From Cytophagales bacterium (GTDB taxonomy: Bacteria; Bacteroidota; Bacteroidia; Cytophagales; Cyclobacteriaceae): 64,000 nucleotides of DNA. Position numbers and translations under genes: made by a program. The stretch spans positions 20,292-84,291 of the forward strand of contig JADBYQ010000007.1 of NCBI GenBank assembly GCA_020402945.1, given 5' to 3'. Each line of letters starts with the position of its first letter. The first letter of the stretch is position 1. Under the pieces are notes generated by a model that was given only the letters and a program-made list of their open reading frames with translations, did not search any database and was not told the DNA's origin. Below are positions 1 to 8,718 of the stretch, one piece after another.

Positions 1-1
1 T

Positions 2-586
2 GAAATGGGGTTTAAAAAACTAATCACCACCCCGCATATTATGAGCGATACCTATCGCAACGAACCACAAGGAATTCAAAAAGAATTAGATGAGCTAAAG
101 TCGCATTTGACGAAAAAAGGCATCAACATGGAAATGCAAGCAGCAGCCGAATACTACTTAGACGAATTTCTTTATACTAGAATAATAAACAAAGAATCGC
201 TGCTTACTTTTGGAGACAAGTACCTACTCTTTGAAACCAACTTCATAAGCGAACCGTTGCAAATGAAAGAATTCATTTTTCAAGCTTCATCACAAGGATA
301 CCGTTTGGTTCTTGCCCATCCTGAAAGATATGGCTACATGACCATGGAGAAAGCCGAAGACTTCAGAAATAGAGGCGTATTATTTCAACTAAACTCTCTT
401 TCAATCGGTGGTGCGTATTCAAAGTCGGTTCAGAAGATGGCAATTCAATTAATTGACAAAGGATGGGTGGATTTTTTAGGAAGTGATTGCCACAACCGTA
501 TACAATCTAAAATGCTACAGTCTTTGCAGGAGAGTAGACACTATCAAAAAGCATGTTCTTTGCCATTATTGAACAACACCCTTTAG
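2..586 (+). CDS. CpsB/CapC-type tyrosine-protein phosphatase (5' partial)
   Basis: The reading frame is already open at the window edge, so the N-terminus lies outside. The visible ~194 residues match the C-terminal three quarters of the PHP-superfamily manganese-dependent tyrosine phosphatases (CpsB/CapC/YwqE). Visible family features are TTPHIM near the start, LFETNF, VLAHPERYGYM in the middle and LGSDCHN near the end; their His and Asp residues are metal ligands in this fold. Family members dephosphorylate the tyrosine kinases that control capsule or exopolysaccharide export, in the cytoplasm. It ends 4 bp before the SDR gene, so the two may be co-transcribed. Family assignment is confident; the polysaccharide target cannot be seen from this window. 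Confidence 0.88.
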   Translation, partial: EMGFKKLITTPHIMSDTYRNEPQGIQKELDELKSHLTKKGINMEMQAAAEYYLDEFLYTRIINKESLLTFGDKYLLFETNFISEPLQMKEFIFQASSQGYRLVLAHPERYGYMTMEKAEDFRNRGVLFQLNSLSIGGAYSKSVQKMAIQLIDKGWVDFLGSDCHNRIQSKMLQSLQESRHYQKACSLPLLNNTL

Positions 587-590
587 GATT

Positions 591-1577
591 ATGATCGTTA
601 TAACTGGTGGTAATGGTTTGGTAGGCGCTGCTATTGCACAGCGTCTACTATCAGAAGACATTGCTGTGTGCGGTTTAAAAAGAGACTCCAGCGATTTGCG
701 TTTGACGAACCCTTCTGTCCAACAAATTCAATGGAAAACGGGCGACATCCTTGACATAAGTGCTTTGACCGAATGCTTTAAAAATGCTTCAGTTGTCATC
801 CATACCGCGGCCAAGGTTTCGTTCGATCCAAAAGAAAAACAAGAGTTGTTTCAAGTAAATGTGGAGGGCACAAAAAATGTGGTCAACGCATGTCTTGCCA
901 GTGGCGTAAAGAAGTTGATTCATATTAGCTCCGTGGCTGCTCTTGGTCGCCAGAAAAGAATCAAAACTATTGATGAAACCACCAAATGGGAAGACAATGC
1001 GCTAAACTCTTCGTATGCTGAATCAAAGTATTTGGCAGAATTAGAGATTTATCGGGGGATCGAAGAGGGCCTTCCTGCCACGATTGTAAGTCCATCCCTT
1101 GTACTTGGCACGGGCGATTGGGGGAAAAGTAGTTCAAAACTCTTTCACTATGTTTGGAGCGAAAAAAAATTCTATAGCGCTGGCAATTGCAATTATGTGG
1201 ATGTACGGGATGTAGCTGAGATCGTATTTAGGTTGCTGAATGAAAATTTCCTGACCCAACGATTTATTGCCAGTGCAGGAGCGATTCCTTACAAAGATTT
1301 GTTTGAGAAGATAGCTTTTAAGTTTAACAAAAAAGCTCCATCTATAAAGATCAACCCCTTTTTTTTAAACGCAATTGCGACTCTTGAAGAAATAAAGAGT
1401 CGGCTTTTGAATACACACCCTTTGGTAACGCGAGAATCAGTTAAGTCCGCAAGCGAAAAATTTATTTTTTTAAACCAAAAATCAATCAACGACCTGGGCG
1501 TCAACTACCGGCCACTAAACGAAACAGTTGATTTCTGTTGCGAGTACTATTTAAGTACGTATAGCATAAACAAATAA
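591..1577 (+). CDS. NAD-dependent epimerase/dehydratase (extended SDR)
   Basis: This 328-residue protein is an extended short-chain dehydrogenase. The N-terminal Rossmann motif is GGNGLVG (residues ~6-12), the central strand reads VIHTAAKV, and the catalytic YxxxK occurs as YAESK after an SSV segment. Overall it resembles the dihydroflavonol-4-reductase/3-beta-hydroxysteroid dehydrogenase group that acts on NAD(P)-linked alcohols or sugar nucleotides. The start lies 4 bp after the phosphatase stop, suggesting one transcript. The substrate cannot be deduced. Given the upstream capsule-type phosphatase a sugar nucleotide is possible, but the DFR-like subgroup has many substrates. Confidence 0.85.
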   Translation: MIVITGGNGLVGAAIAQRLLSEDIAVCGLKRDSSDLRLTNPSVQQIQWKTGDILDISALTECFKNASVVIHTAAKVSFDPKEKQELFQVNVEGTKNVVNACLASGVKKLIHISSVAALGRQKRIKTIDETTKWEDNALNSSYAESKYLAELEIYRGIEEGLPATIVSPSLVLGTGDWGKSSSKLFHYVWSEKKFYSAGNCNYVDVRDVAEIVFRLLNENFLTQRFIASAGAIPYKDLFEKIAFKFNKKAPSIKINPFFLNAIATLEEIKSRLLNTHPLVTRESVKSASEKFIFLNQKSINDLGVNYRPLNETVDFCCEYYLSTYSINK

Positions 1578-1684
1578 CAAACACAACTTGCTGATTACTT
1601 TTAATTGCAAGAACTTTGCCCGAACAAGAGGGTAAAATTGTTACTACTTAAAATTTTCCTTACTTTGGGAAAACCTTTCGACCA

Positions 1685-3094
1685 ATGAGCCACGAATTCA
1701 GAAAAAGGGAAGAAGAAGAGGAGTTGATCAAGCGATACGAAGAAAATCTACGGGCAAATTCAATTGGATATTTTGATATCGATGCCTATGAAGTAATCGT
1801 TGATCATTATATGGAAAAGCTAAAGTTTAAAAAAGCTTTGGCTGCCGTTAATCAGGCCACGGAGCAGTTTCCTTTTTCGACCGGTCTTATCGCTATCAAA
1901 GCACAAATCCTTTCCAATTTAGAGCAGTACGAAGAAGCGCTGGAACTGCTTGAGATGGCGCGCAATTTACATCCGATGGATATCGAGGTTTATCTCTCGA
2001 TTGGCTCCATTCTATCACTTCAGGGAAAACACAAAGAGGCGATCTCATTGTACGAAGAAATTCTTTCTTTTGCTGATGACGAAAAAGATGACATCTACTA
2101 TAACATCGGATTAGCCTATCAAAGTCTGGAGGAGTATGATAAGGCAATTGACGCTTACAAAAAGTCAATCGAAGAAAATATTAATCATGAGGGTTCGCTG
2201 TATGAATTAGCCTTCTGTCTGGACATAGCTGGGCAATTGGAAGGGAGCCTATCCTACTACAGAAAATTTATAGATGAAGATCCGTACTCAGCTGCTGCTT
2301 GGTATAACTTGGGAATTGTTTGCAATAAACTAGAAAAATTTGACGAAGCGATCGAAGCGTATGGTTATGCACTAGCCATCGATGACACGTTTGCTTCTGC
2401 TCACTTCAATATGGGCAACTCGTTGATGAACCTTGAGAAGTACAAAGAGGCATTGGAGGAATTTAATAAAACAGTTGAGATTGAGGGCCCTAGCCCAGAG
2501 GTTTATTGTTGCATCGGTGCCGCCTACGAAAATATGGGGCATTTTGATTTAGGATTAAAATATTTTCAGAAATCGGCAAAACTAGATTCGCTCTACGATG
2601 AAGCTTGGTTTGGTGCTGGCAGTTGTTTAGAAAAACAAGAAAAATGGTATCAAGCACTCCATTTTTTCAACAAGGCCATAAAGATCAATCACCTCAATTC
2701 TGAATACTGGAAAGCAGCAGCACACGCTGAATTTAAAATAGGTAACACTATTTCAAGTATAAGTGCTTATGAGGAGGCTGCCAATCTTGCACCGGAAGAC
2801 AAAGAGATATGGTTGAATTGGTCTTTCATATATTACGAACAAGGCGAACCCGATAAGGCCATTGATGTTTTATCGCAAGGGATGGTAGACGCGCCCAAAG
2901 AACCCGATTTTCTGTATCGGATGGCCATTTACTTGGTTGAGTCGGGTCAATTTAAAGAAGCCTTTACTTATTTGGAAAATGCATTAATTTTGGACTTTGA
3001 AGGGCATACGATTCTATTCGAGTTTTTTCCGAAATTAGAAACTCAAAAAGCCCTCTATAAAATCATCGATCAGTTTAGAAAAGAAAATTCCTAA
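1685..3094 (+). CDS. Tetratricopeptide repeat protein
   Basis: A 469-residue protein made almost entirely of TPR units, for example AWYNLGIVCNKLEKFDEAIEAY and the repeats before and after it, with typical W/L-G-Y-A-P spacing through roughly residues 45-440. There is no signal peptide: it begins MSHEFRKREEEEELIKRYEE, a charged helix, so it is probably cytoplasmic and acts as a protein-interaction scaffold. Its stop codon overlaps the ATG of the next gene by one base, indicating translational coupling with the phosphosulfolactate-synthase-like gene. No catalytic domain is visible, and its partner is unknown. Confidence 0.85.
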   Translation: MSHEFRKREEEEELIKRYEENLRANSIGYFDIDAYEVIVDHYMEKLKFKKALAAVNQATEQFPFSTGLIAIKAQILSNLEQYEEALELLEMARNLHPMDIEVYLSIGSILSLQGKHKEAISLYEEILSFADDEKDDIYYNIGLAYQSLEEYDKAIDAYKKSIEENINHEGSLYELAFCLDIAGQLEGSLSYYRKFIDEDPYSAAAWYNLGIVCNKLEKFDEAIEAYGYALAIDDTFASAHFNMGNSLMNLEKYKEALEEFNKTVEIEGPSPEVYCCIGAAYENMGHFDLGLKYFQKSAKLDSLYDEAWFGAGSCLEKQEKWYQALHFFNKAIKINHLNSEYWKAAAHAEFKIGNTISSISAYEEAANLAPEDKEIWLNWSFIYYEQGEPDKAIDVLSQGMVDAPKEPDFLYRMAIYLVESGQFKEAFTYLENALILDFEGHTILFEFFPKLETQKALYKIIDQFRKENS

Positions 3095-3897
3095 TGAACT
3101 ACCACCTGAACAATTTACCTGAGCGAACAAAAAAGCCCAGGCAAAAAGGTTTCACCATGGCCATGGACAAAGGACTGAGCGTACGCGAAGCCGAAGACTT
3201 CATGAGCATTGCTGCCGACCACGTTGACATTGTCAAGTTGGGTTGGGCAACATCTTACGTTACACCCAATTTGAAAGACAAGTTAAAGGTCTATCGAGAT
3301 GCTGGGATTCCTTGCTATTTTGGTGGTACTTTGTTTGAGGCCTTTATCATCCGCGACCAATTCGAAGATTATCGAAAAGTGCTTGATAAATTCGACATGA
3401 CATTTGCAGAAGTTTCAGATGGGTCTATCGACCTGGACCACGATAAGAAACTCGACTATATAGCGAAACTTTCGAAACAAGTAACTGTTCTATCAGAAGT
3501 GGGGTCCAAGGACGCAGACAAAATTATTCCTCCTTATCAATGGATTGATTTGATGCAAAAAGAATTGGATGCAGGTGCCTGGAAAGTAATTGGCGAAGCA
3601 CGCGAAGGTGGGAACGTAGGTTTGTTTAGGTCAAGCGGAGAAGTAAGATCTGGATTAGTGCAAGAAATTCTTACAAAAATTCCGTTTGAAAAAATCATTT
3701 GGGAAGCGCCACAAAAAGCCCAGCAGGTGTGGTTCATCAAATTATTGGGGGCCAACGTAAATCTGGGAAACATCGCACCCAATGAAATCATTCCGCTAGA
3801 AACGATTCGTCTGGGTCTCAGAGGAGATACTTTTTTACATTTCCTGGGTCTTGAAAGAAAAAAGGATAACTCAACGCCTGCATTCGAGGCTGACTAG
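3094..3897 (+). CDS. Phosphosulfolactate synthase family protein (ComA-like)
   Basis: This 267-residue protein matches the (2R)-phospho-3-sulfolactate synthase (ComA) TIM-barrel family, which adds sulfite to phosphoenolpyruvate. Visible segments are VDIVKLGWATSYV, GTLFEAFI, FAEVSDGSIDL, VLSEVGSKD, VIGEAREGGNVGLF and IIWEAPQKAQQVWFI, covering most of the barrel. ComA is known from coenzyme M synthesis in methanogens and sulfolactate synthesis in Bacillus. Its role in Bacteroidota is less clear and could concern sulfonates or sulfonolipids, which is inference. It is coupled to the TPR gene (1-bp overlap) and lies 3 bp before the DUF368 gene. Confidence 0.85.
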   Translation: MNYHLNNLPERTKKPRQKGFTMAMDKGLSVREAEDFMSIAADHVDIVKLGWATSYVTPNLKDKLKVYRDAGIPCYFGGTLFEAFIIRDQFEDYRKVLDKFDMTFAEVSDGSIDLDHDKKLDYIAKLSKQVTVLSEVGSKDADKIIPPYQWIDLMQKELDAGAWKVIGEAREGGNVGLFRSSGEVRSGLVQEILTKIPFEKIIWEAPQKAQQVWFIKLLGANVNLGNIAPNEIIPLETIRLGLRGDTFLHFLGLERKKDNSTPAFEAD

Positions 3898-3900
3898 TAC

Positions 3901-4839
3901 GTGAGAAGACCTAAAGATTATATTTTACTCTATTTAAAAGGCATCGGCATGGGAGGTGCAGATGTAATCCCTGGTGTCTCCGGTGGAACCGTTGCTTTTA
4001 TTTCCGGCATCTACGAGGAGCTAATCAACTCTATCCAATCCATTGACGTCAACGCCTTCCGCCTTTTGTTGCAATTTAAAATCGCTGATTTTTGGAAGAA
4101 GATAAACGCCAACTTTTTGATCACTGTATTAGCTGGTATTGTTACCAGTTTACTATCGTTGTCAAAGTTAATGACGTACCTTCTTGAACATCACCCGATT
4201 CAAATTTGGTCCTTCTTTTTTGGATTGATCTTGGTTTCTTCACCTATGATCATGCGCGATATTAAGGTCTGGAGCATATCTAGTATCGTTTCATTTTTAG
4301 CGGGCATTGTCATCGCTTATCTTATTACGGTTCTTTCGCCTACCGAAACACCCACGAATTTGCCTTTTATATTTTTCTGCGGAGCTTTGGCTATTTGTGC
4401 GATGATTCTTCCCGGTATATCAGGCGCCTTTATCCTTTTGTTGATCGGTAAATATGAATACATGATCAATGCGTTGATAACGTTCAATATTCCGGTCATT
4501 TTTGTGTTTGTTTTTGGCTGTTTTTTAGGACTATTAGGCTTTTCCAGAATATTAGGCTGGGTGTTTACTCATTATCGTTTCCCTGCATTAGCTTTACTAT
4601 CTGGTTTTATGATAGGTTCTCTCAATAAAGTTTGGCCCTGGAAGGAAATTATTGCCTACCGTATGGATCATGCCGGCAACCAGGTGCCCGCATTCGATCA
4701 GAGTATTTGGCCAGGACAATACTTGGCCAAGACGGGTAATGATCCTTTGCTATTCCAAGCGATTCTATTCGCAGCTTTGGGTATTTTTTTAGTGGTGGCT
4801 TTAGAAAAAATTGCTGCCCTTCTTAAAACAAAAAATTAA
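3901..4839 (+). CDS. DUF368 membrane protein (polyprenyl-phosphate flippase family)
   Basis: A 312-residue multi-pass membrane protein. The N-terminal signature GMGGADVIPGVSGGTVAFI and the second copy of that pattern (MILPGISGAFILLLIGKYE, around residue 165) are diagnostic of DUF368, an internally duplicated family. Members were recently shown in other bacteria to recycle undecaprenyl phosphate across the cytoplasmic membrane. About eight hydrophobic segments are visible. The start is a GTG, 3 bp after the ComA-like stop; no ATG fits better. It ends 4 bp before aroE. The transport role is transferred from the family. Confidence 0.85.
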   Translation: MRRPKDYILLYLKGIGMGGADVIPGVSGGTVAFISGIYEELINSIQSIDVNAFRLLLQFKIADFWKKINANFLITVLAGIVTSLLSLSKLMTYLLEHHPIQIWSFFFGLILVSSPMIMRDIKVWSISSIVSFLAGIVIAYLITVLSPTETPTNLPFIFFCGALAICAMILPGISGAFILLLIGKYEYMINALITFNIPVIFVFVFGCFLGLLGFSRILGWVFTHYRFPALALLSGFMIGSLNKVWPWKEIIAYRMDHAGNQVPAFDQSIWPGQYLAKTGNDPLLFQAILFAALGIFLVVALEKIAALLKTKN

Positions 4840-4843
4840 AACT

Positions 4844-5587
4844 ATGGAAAAGAAATTTGGCTTAATCGGCTCGACTGTCTCTCATTCATTCTCAAAATCT
4901 TTTTTTGATGAAAAGTTTTTTAGAGAAGGGCTGCGCGACTATCACTATGACCTTTATCCTTTGGGTAATGTAGAAGAACTTAAGAAATTATTAGAAGACA
5001 ATCCTGAATTGTATGGCCTAAACGTAACCGTTCCGTACAAAGAAAAGGTGATCAAGCTCTTGAGCGATATCGATTCAGAAGCAAAAAAAATCGGAGCTGT
5101 CAATGTCATTAAAATACAAAACGGAAAACTGAAAGGATTCAATACGGACAGTGATGCGTTTTATGAGACCCTCGAAAAGTGGTTTCCGAAAATTGAAAAT
5201 GCCTCTGCTTTACTACTTGGATCAGGCGGTTCTTCCAAAGCCGTACAACAAGCGTTGCGAAAACTAAAGATTCCTTTTAAAGTCGTATCTCGCGAAGAAG
5301 GAAAAGCAGATTTGACATACGAGGCATTAGAAAAAAATGGAAACCTGATTACAGATGCTACGCTGATCATCAACAGCACTCCGTTGGGCATGTCTCCCGA
5401 AACAAATGCAATGCCCTCGATCAATTATGAACTCTTGACATCACAGCACTTTGTTTACGATTTGATTTACAATCCTGCACGCACGATGTTCTTGCAGAAA
5501 GCAGAAATGCGCGGAGCGACCATCAAAAACGGCTTGGAAATGTTGCACATCCAGGCTGAGAAGGCATGGGCCATTTGGAACAATTAG
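4844..5587 (+). CDS. aroE: Shikimate dehydrogenase
   Basis: AroE reduces 3-dehydroshikimate to shikimate with NADPH in aromatic amino acid synthesis. The 247-residue product, counted from the ATG 4 bp after the upstream stop, shows the substrate-binding SxS of IGSTVSHSFSKSFF, NVTVPYKEKV with the catalytic Lys, GAVNVI, GFNTDSDAF with the catalytic Asp, the nucleotide motif LLGSGGSSKAV, INSTPLGM and YDLIYNPARTMFL. A longer in-frame TTG start at 4811 would overlap the DUF368 gene and add residues without family match, so the ATG is preferred. Length is slightly short of the usual ~270 but no domain is missing. Confidence 0.93.
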   Translation: MEKKFGLIGSTVSHSFSKSFFDEKFFREGLRDYHYDLYPLGNVEELKKLLEDNPELYGLNVTVPYKEKVIKLLSDIDSEAKKIGAVNVIKIQNGKLKGFNTDSDAFYETLEKWFPKIENASALLLGSGGSSKAVQQALRKLKIPFKVVSREEGKADLTYEALEKNGNLITDATLIINSTPLGMSPETNAMPSINYELLTSQHFVYDLIYNPARTMFLQKAEMRGATIKNGLEMLHIQAEKAWAIWNN

Positions 5588-5658
5588 TTCCTTGTTCTTG
5601 CCATTAGTGGTATTGTAAAATGCCGCTTCAATTTTAGTTTCAACACAGACAATTCCTT

Positions 5659-7680
5659 ATGGACTTTGAATTAACGAGTGAGTACGAACCCACCGGTGAT
5701 CAACCTAAGGCAATTGAACAACTTGTTAAGGGCGTAAATGCCGGAGATCTCCATCAAACTTTGTTAGGTGTTACCGGGTCGGGAAAGACGTTTACGATCG
5801 CAAATGTTGTTGCCAAAACGAACAAACCGACTCTTATTCTAAGCCACAACAAAACGCTAGCCGCCCAGTTGTATGGTGAATTCAAGCAGTTTTTTCCACA
5901 CAATGCAGTGGAATACTTTATCTCGTACTACGACTACTATCAGCCGGAAGCGTTTATCCCGTCCTCCAATCTTTACATTGAAAAAGACTTATCGATTAAT
6001 CAAGAAATTGAAAAGCTTAGATTGAGTGCGACTTCTGCTTTGCTTTCCGGAAGAAGAGATGTAATCGTGGTGGCTTCTGTTTCTTGTATCTATGGTATTG
6101 GGAATCCCGAAGAATTTGGCAAGAATAGAATTCAACTAAAAGTGGGAGAAATCATTCCTCGCAATAAGTTGCTGTTTGCGCTAGTGGACATTCTGTACAG
6201 CCGCACCGAGGCAGAATTTAAACGCGGTACATTTCGCGTGAAAGGTGATACGGTAGACGTCTTTCTTGCTTACGCAGATTATGCACTGCGAGTATACTTT
6301 TTTGGTGATGAAATTGAATCCATCCAATTGATTGATCCTGTTTCGGGAAAGAAGATTTCAGACGAAAAGCAAAGCGTTATTTTCCCGGCCAACTTATTTG
6401 TTACAGGAAAGGATATGTTGCAGCAAGCCATCCGAGAGATTCAGGATGACATGGTGTTACAAGTAGAAATGTTTGAAGGAGAACGAAAACACCTCGAAGC
6501 AAAAAGACTAAAGGAACGCACTGAATTTGATTTGGAGATGATGCGTGAGTTGGGCTATTGTAGCGGGATCGAAAATTATTCGCGCTACTTTGACAGGCGC
6601 AGTGTGGGTGCAAGACCTTTTTGCTTAATCGATTATTTTCCAGACGATTTTTTGATGGTAATAGACGAGAGCCACGTGACGGTGCCTCAGGTACGTGCCA
6701 TGTGGGGAGGTGATCGATCGCGTAAAGTAAACCTGGTCGACTATGGATTCCGATTGCCCTCTGCACTCGATAACCGTCCTTTAACTTTTAATGAATTTGA
6801 AGCCATACTTGGACAGGTTGTTTATGTAAGTGCCACGCCATCAGAATATGAGTTGAGAAAATCAGAAGGCATCGTGGTAGAGCAAATCATTCGCCCTACC
6901 GGACTCCTCGATCCTATCATTGATGTGCGACCTAGTAAGAATCAAATTGATGATCTGCTGGAAGAGATAGATGAACGCGTAAAAAAGAAAGAACGCGTTT
7001 TGGTGACTACACTCACCAAACGAATGGCAGAAGAGTTAACAAAGTTTTTGGAGCGAGCGCGCGTAAAATGTCGGTATATACACAGCGAAGTGCAAACATT
7101 GGATCGTGTAGAAATTTTGCGCGAGCTTCGTCTCGGTGTCTTTGACGTTTTAGTAGGCGTAAACCTGCTTAGAGAAGGATTGGATTTACCGGAAGTTTCT
7201 TTGGTTGCCATATTAGATGCAGACAAGGAAGGCTTCCTTCGCAATCAGCGTTCCCTTGTTCAAACGATTGGCCGAGCTGCACGAAACGAAAACGGTAGAG
7301 TGATTATGTATGCCGATCGGGTAACCGAATCGATGCAAAATGCCATTGATGAAACAAATCGTAGACGAAAAATTCAGCAAGACTACAATCTGGCCAACGG
7401 TATCACTCCAAGGACAATTTTAAAGTCTCATGACTCGATTCTAGGCCAAACAAAAGTGGCCGATTCCAAAAAAACACTCAAACGTTACTATATCGAGGAC
7501 GAAGAAAAATCGTTGGCGGCTGATCCTGTAACTGCGTACCTCACAAAAGAAGAACTCATTGCAATGAGTGACCGAACTCGAAAAGCGATGGAGAAGGCGG
7601 CCAAAGAACTAGAATTTATGGAAGCTGCACGTCTTCGTGATGAATATCTGGCGATTCAAAAACTAATTGAGCAGAAGTAA
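5659..7680 (+). CDS. uvrB: Excinuclease ABC subunit B
   Basis: UvrB is the damage-verifying helicase-like subunit of nucleotide excision repair, working with UvrA and UvrC. The 673-residue length is typical. Visible are Walker A GVTGSGKT (residues 37-44), the beta-hairpin region YYDYYQPEAF, the DESH motif of helicase motif II, VSATPSEYE, LVGVNLLREGLDLPEVS, QTIGRAARN, and the C-terminal UVR motif (MEKAAKELEFMEAARLRDEY) that contacts UvrC. It stands alone, 71 bp after aroE, and converges with the minus-strand S51 gene 10 bp downstream. It looks intact. Confidence 0.97.
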   Translation: MDFELTSEYEPTGDQPKAIEQLVKGVNAGDLHQTLLGVTGSGKTFTIANVVAKTNKPTLILSHNKTLAAQLYGEFKQFFPHNAVEYFISYYDYYQPEAFIPSSNLYIEKDLSINQEIEKLRLSATSALLSGRRDVIVVASVSCIYGIGNPEEFGKNRIQLKVGEIIPRNKLLFALVDILYSRTEAEFKRGTFRVKGDTVDVFLAYADYALRVYFFGDEIESIQLIDPVSGKKISDEKQSVIFPANLFVTGKDMLQQAIREIQDDMVLQVEMFEGERKHLEAKRLKERTEFDLEMMRELGYCSGIENYSRYFDRRSVGARPFCLIDYFPDDFLMVIDESHVTVPQVRAMWGGDRSRKVNLVDYGFRLPSALDNRPLTFNEFEAILGQVVYVSATPSEYELRKSEGIVVEQIIRPTGLLDPIIDVRPSKNQIDDLLEEIDERVKKKERVLVTTLTKRMAEELTKFLERARVKCRYIHSEVQTLDRVEILRELRLGVFDVLVGVNLLREGLDLPEVSLVAILDADKEGFLRNQRSLVQTIGRAARNENGRVIMYADRVTESMQNAIDETNRRRKIQQDYNLANGITPRTILKSHDSILGQTKVADSKKTLKRYYIEDEEKSLAADPVTAYLTKEELIAMSDRTRKAMEKAAKELEFMEAARLRDEYLAIQKLIEQK

Positions 7681-7690
7681 AAGGAACGCG

Positions 7691-8716
7691 TTAGTTGACT
7701 TTCAACTCTCCGTCAATAACACTCCAATACTGATCTGGTGGCGCGACCGGTGTCTGGAGTACGTTTATCCCTTCAGTCCCAATTGCGCTACCTACGCGCG
7801 CATACAATCGCAGCGCCTTACCTTGGTTATTCCATATCAATTTTTTGCCACCTTCGCATTGCTCTGGTATCGAACCAGCAAACAAAAAATGCGCAGTTCC
7901 AGATCCAAAAACTTTAGTGCTTCCATTCTCTTCAATCGCGACAGCCGTTCTTTCATCTACGCCAATGCCGATGGGGGAAGGAACTGCGAAGTCCTTTATC
8001 AGACGTGCCATAAAAGCCACATGCCTTCCCTGCCTGGTGCGTTGTGAATAATGCTGATCTGCAATTACATTTTTTAAAACAGCCACCAGAATAAAACTCT
8101 TGGAAATACTTACCAATGGATCGTACGGATTGGTCAATGCCTCACTGGAAATAACACTGCCATTTTTCGCATCGAAAATGTACTCACTTAAAACAGCGCA
8201 GCCTGCACTTGTACCCCCAATTGGAACTTTCTTTGATTCAACGAGAAATTTAATTGCCTTTGAAACTTCTGTATCCGCCCAATACTTGACATAATTGCTT
8301 TGGTCGCCACCCGCAATAAACAAAGCTTCTGCATTTCTAATTTTCTCTGATGCCTCTGCCAAATTCGCCTTGTCTCTCGAGTCAATTAAAAGTGTCTCTA
8401 CCGAATTAGCATTCCCTAATTGTTTTATGTAATCGTTGTACCCGGTAGAACCAGAAGCACGGATCACTACAAAATCTCCTCCCCCGCTCTTGTTAATCAT
8501 CCATTTGATGGCTTCATCCACATCTGTTCCCCCGCCCATCAGCACGACACCAAATTGTGTAGTGGTCTGCACATCAGCTGCGTCTCCGGTGATTCCCAAG
8601 CTGATTGAAGAAGGTGTGTTGCCTGGATTCTGTGCACAACATTCTGTACCGGTATCGCACGAAATAAACGATGCAGCGATAAGAATGAACAGGTTATTCA
8701 GGCTAAAATAATTCAT
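7691..8716 (-). CDS. Cyanophycinase-like peptidase S51 family lipoprotein
   Basis: A 341-residue predicted lipoprotein. The N-terminus has a hydrophobic stretch ending in a lipobox-like SFISC (Cys ~20). The body matches the S51 serine peptidase fold of cyanophycinases and dipeptidase E: VVLMGGGTDVDEA, ALFIAGGDQSNYVKYW, the nucleophile elbow GGTSAGCAVLSEY with Ser, DQHYSQRTRQGRH and GIGVDERTAV. S51 enzymes cleave Asp-containing peptides. Because it is lipid-anchored outside the cytoplasm, its substrate is more likely an external peptide than stored cyanophycin. It starts 2 bp downstream of the aspS stop, so it is probably co-transcribed with aspS. Confidence 0.87.
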   Translation of the reverse strand: MNYFSLNNLFILIAASFISCDTGTECCAQNPGNTPSSISLGITGDAADVQTTTQFGVVLMGGGTDVDEAIKWMINKSGGGDFVVIRASGSTGYNDYIKQLGNANSVETLLIDSRDKANLAEASEKIRNAEALFIAGGDQSNYVKYWADTEVSKAIKFLVESKKVPIGGTSAGCAVLSEYIFDAKNGSVISSEALTNPYDPLVSISKSFILVAVLKNVIADQHYSQRTRQGRHVAFMARLIKDFAVPSPIGIGVDERTAVAIEENGSTKVFGSGTAHFLFAGSIPEQCEGGKKLIWNNQGKALRLYARVGSAIGTEGINVLQTPVAPPDQYWSVIDGELKVN

Positions 8717-8718
8717 CC

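Noticed and set aside
8420..8711. Plus-strand ORFs opposite the S51 peptidase gene
   Set aside because: Antisense shadows of a well-supported gene with no recognisable product.
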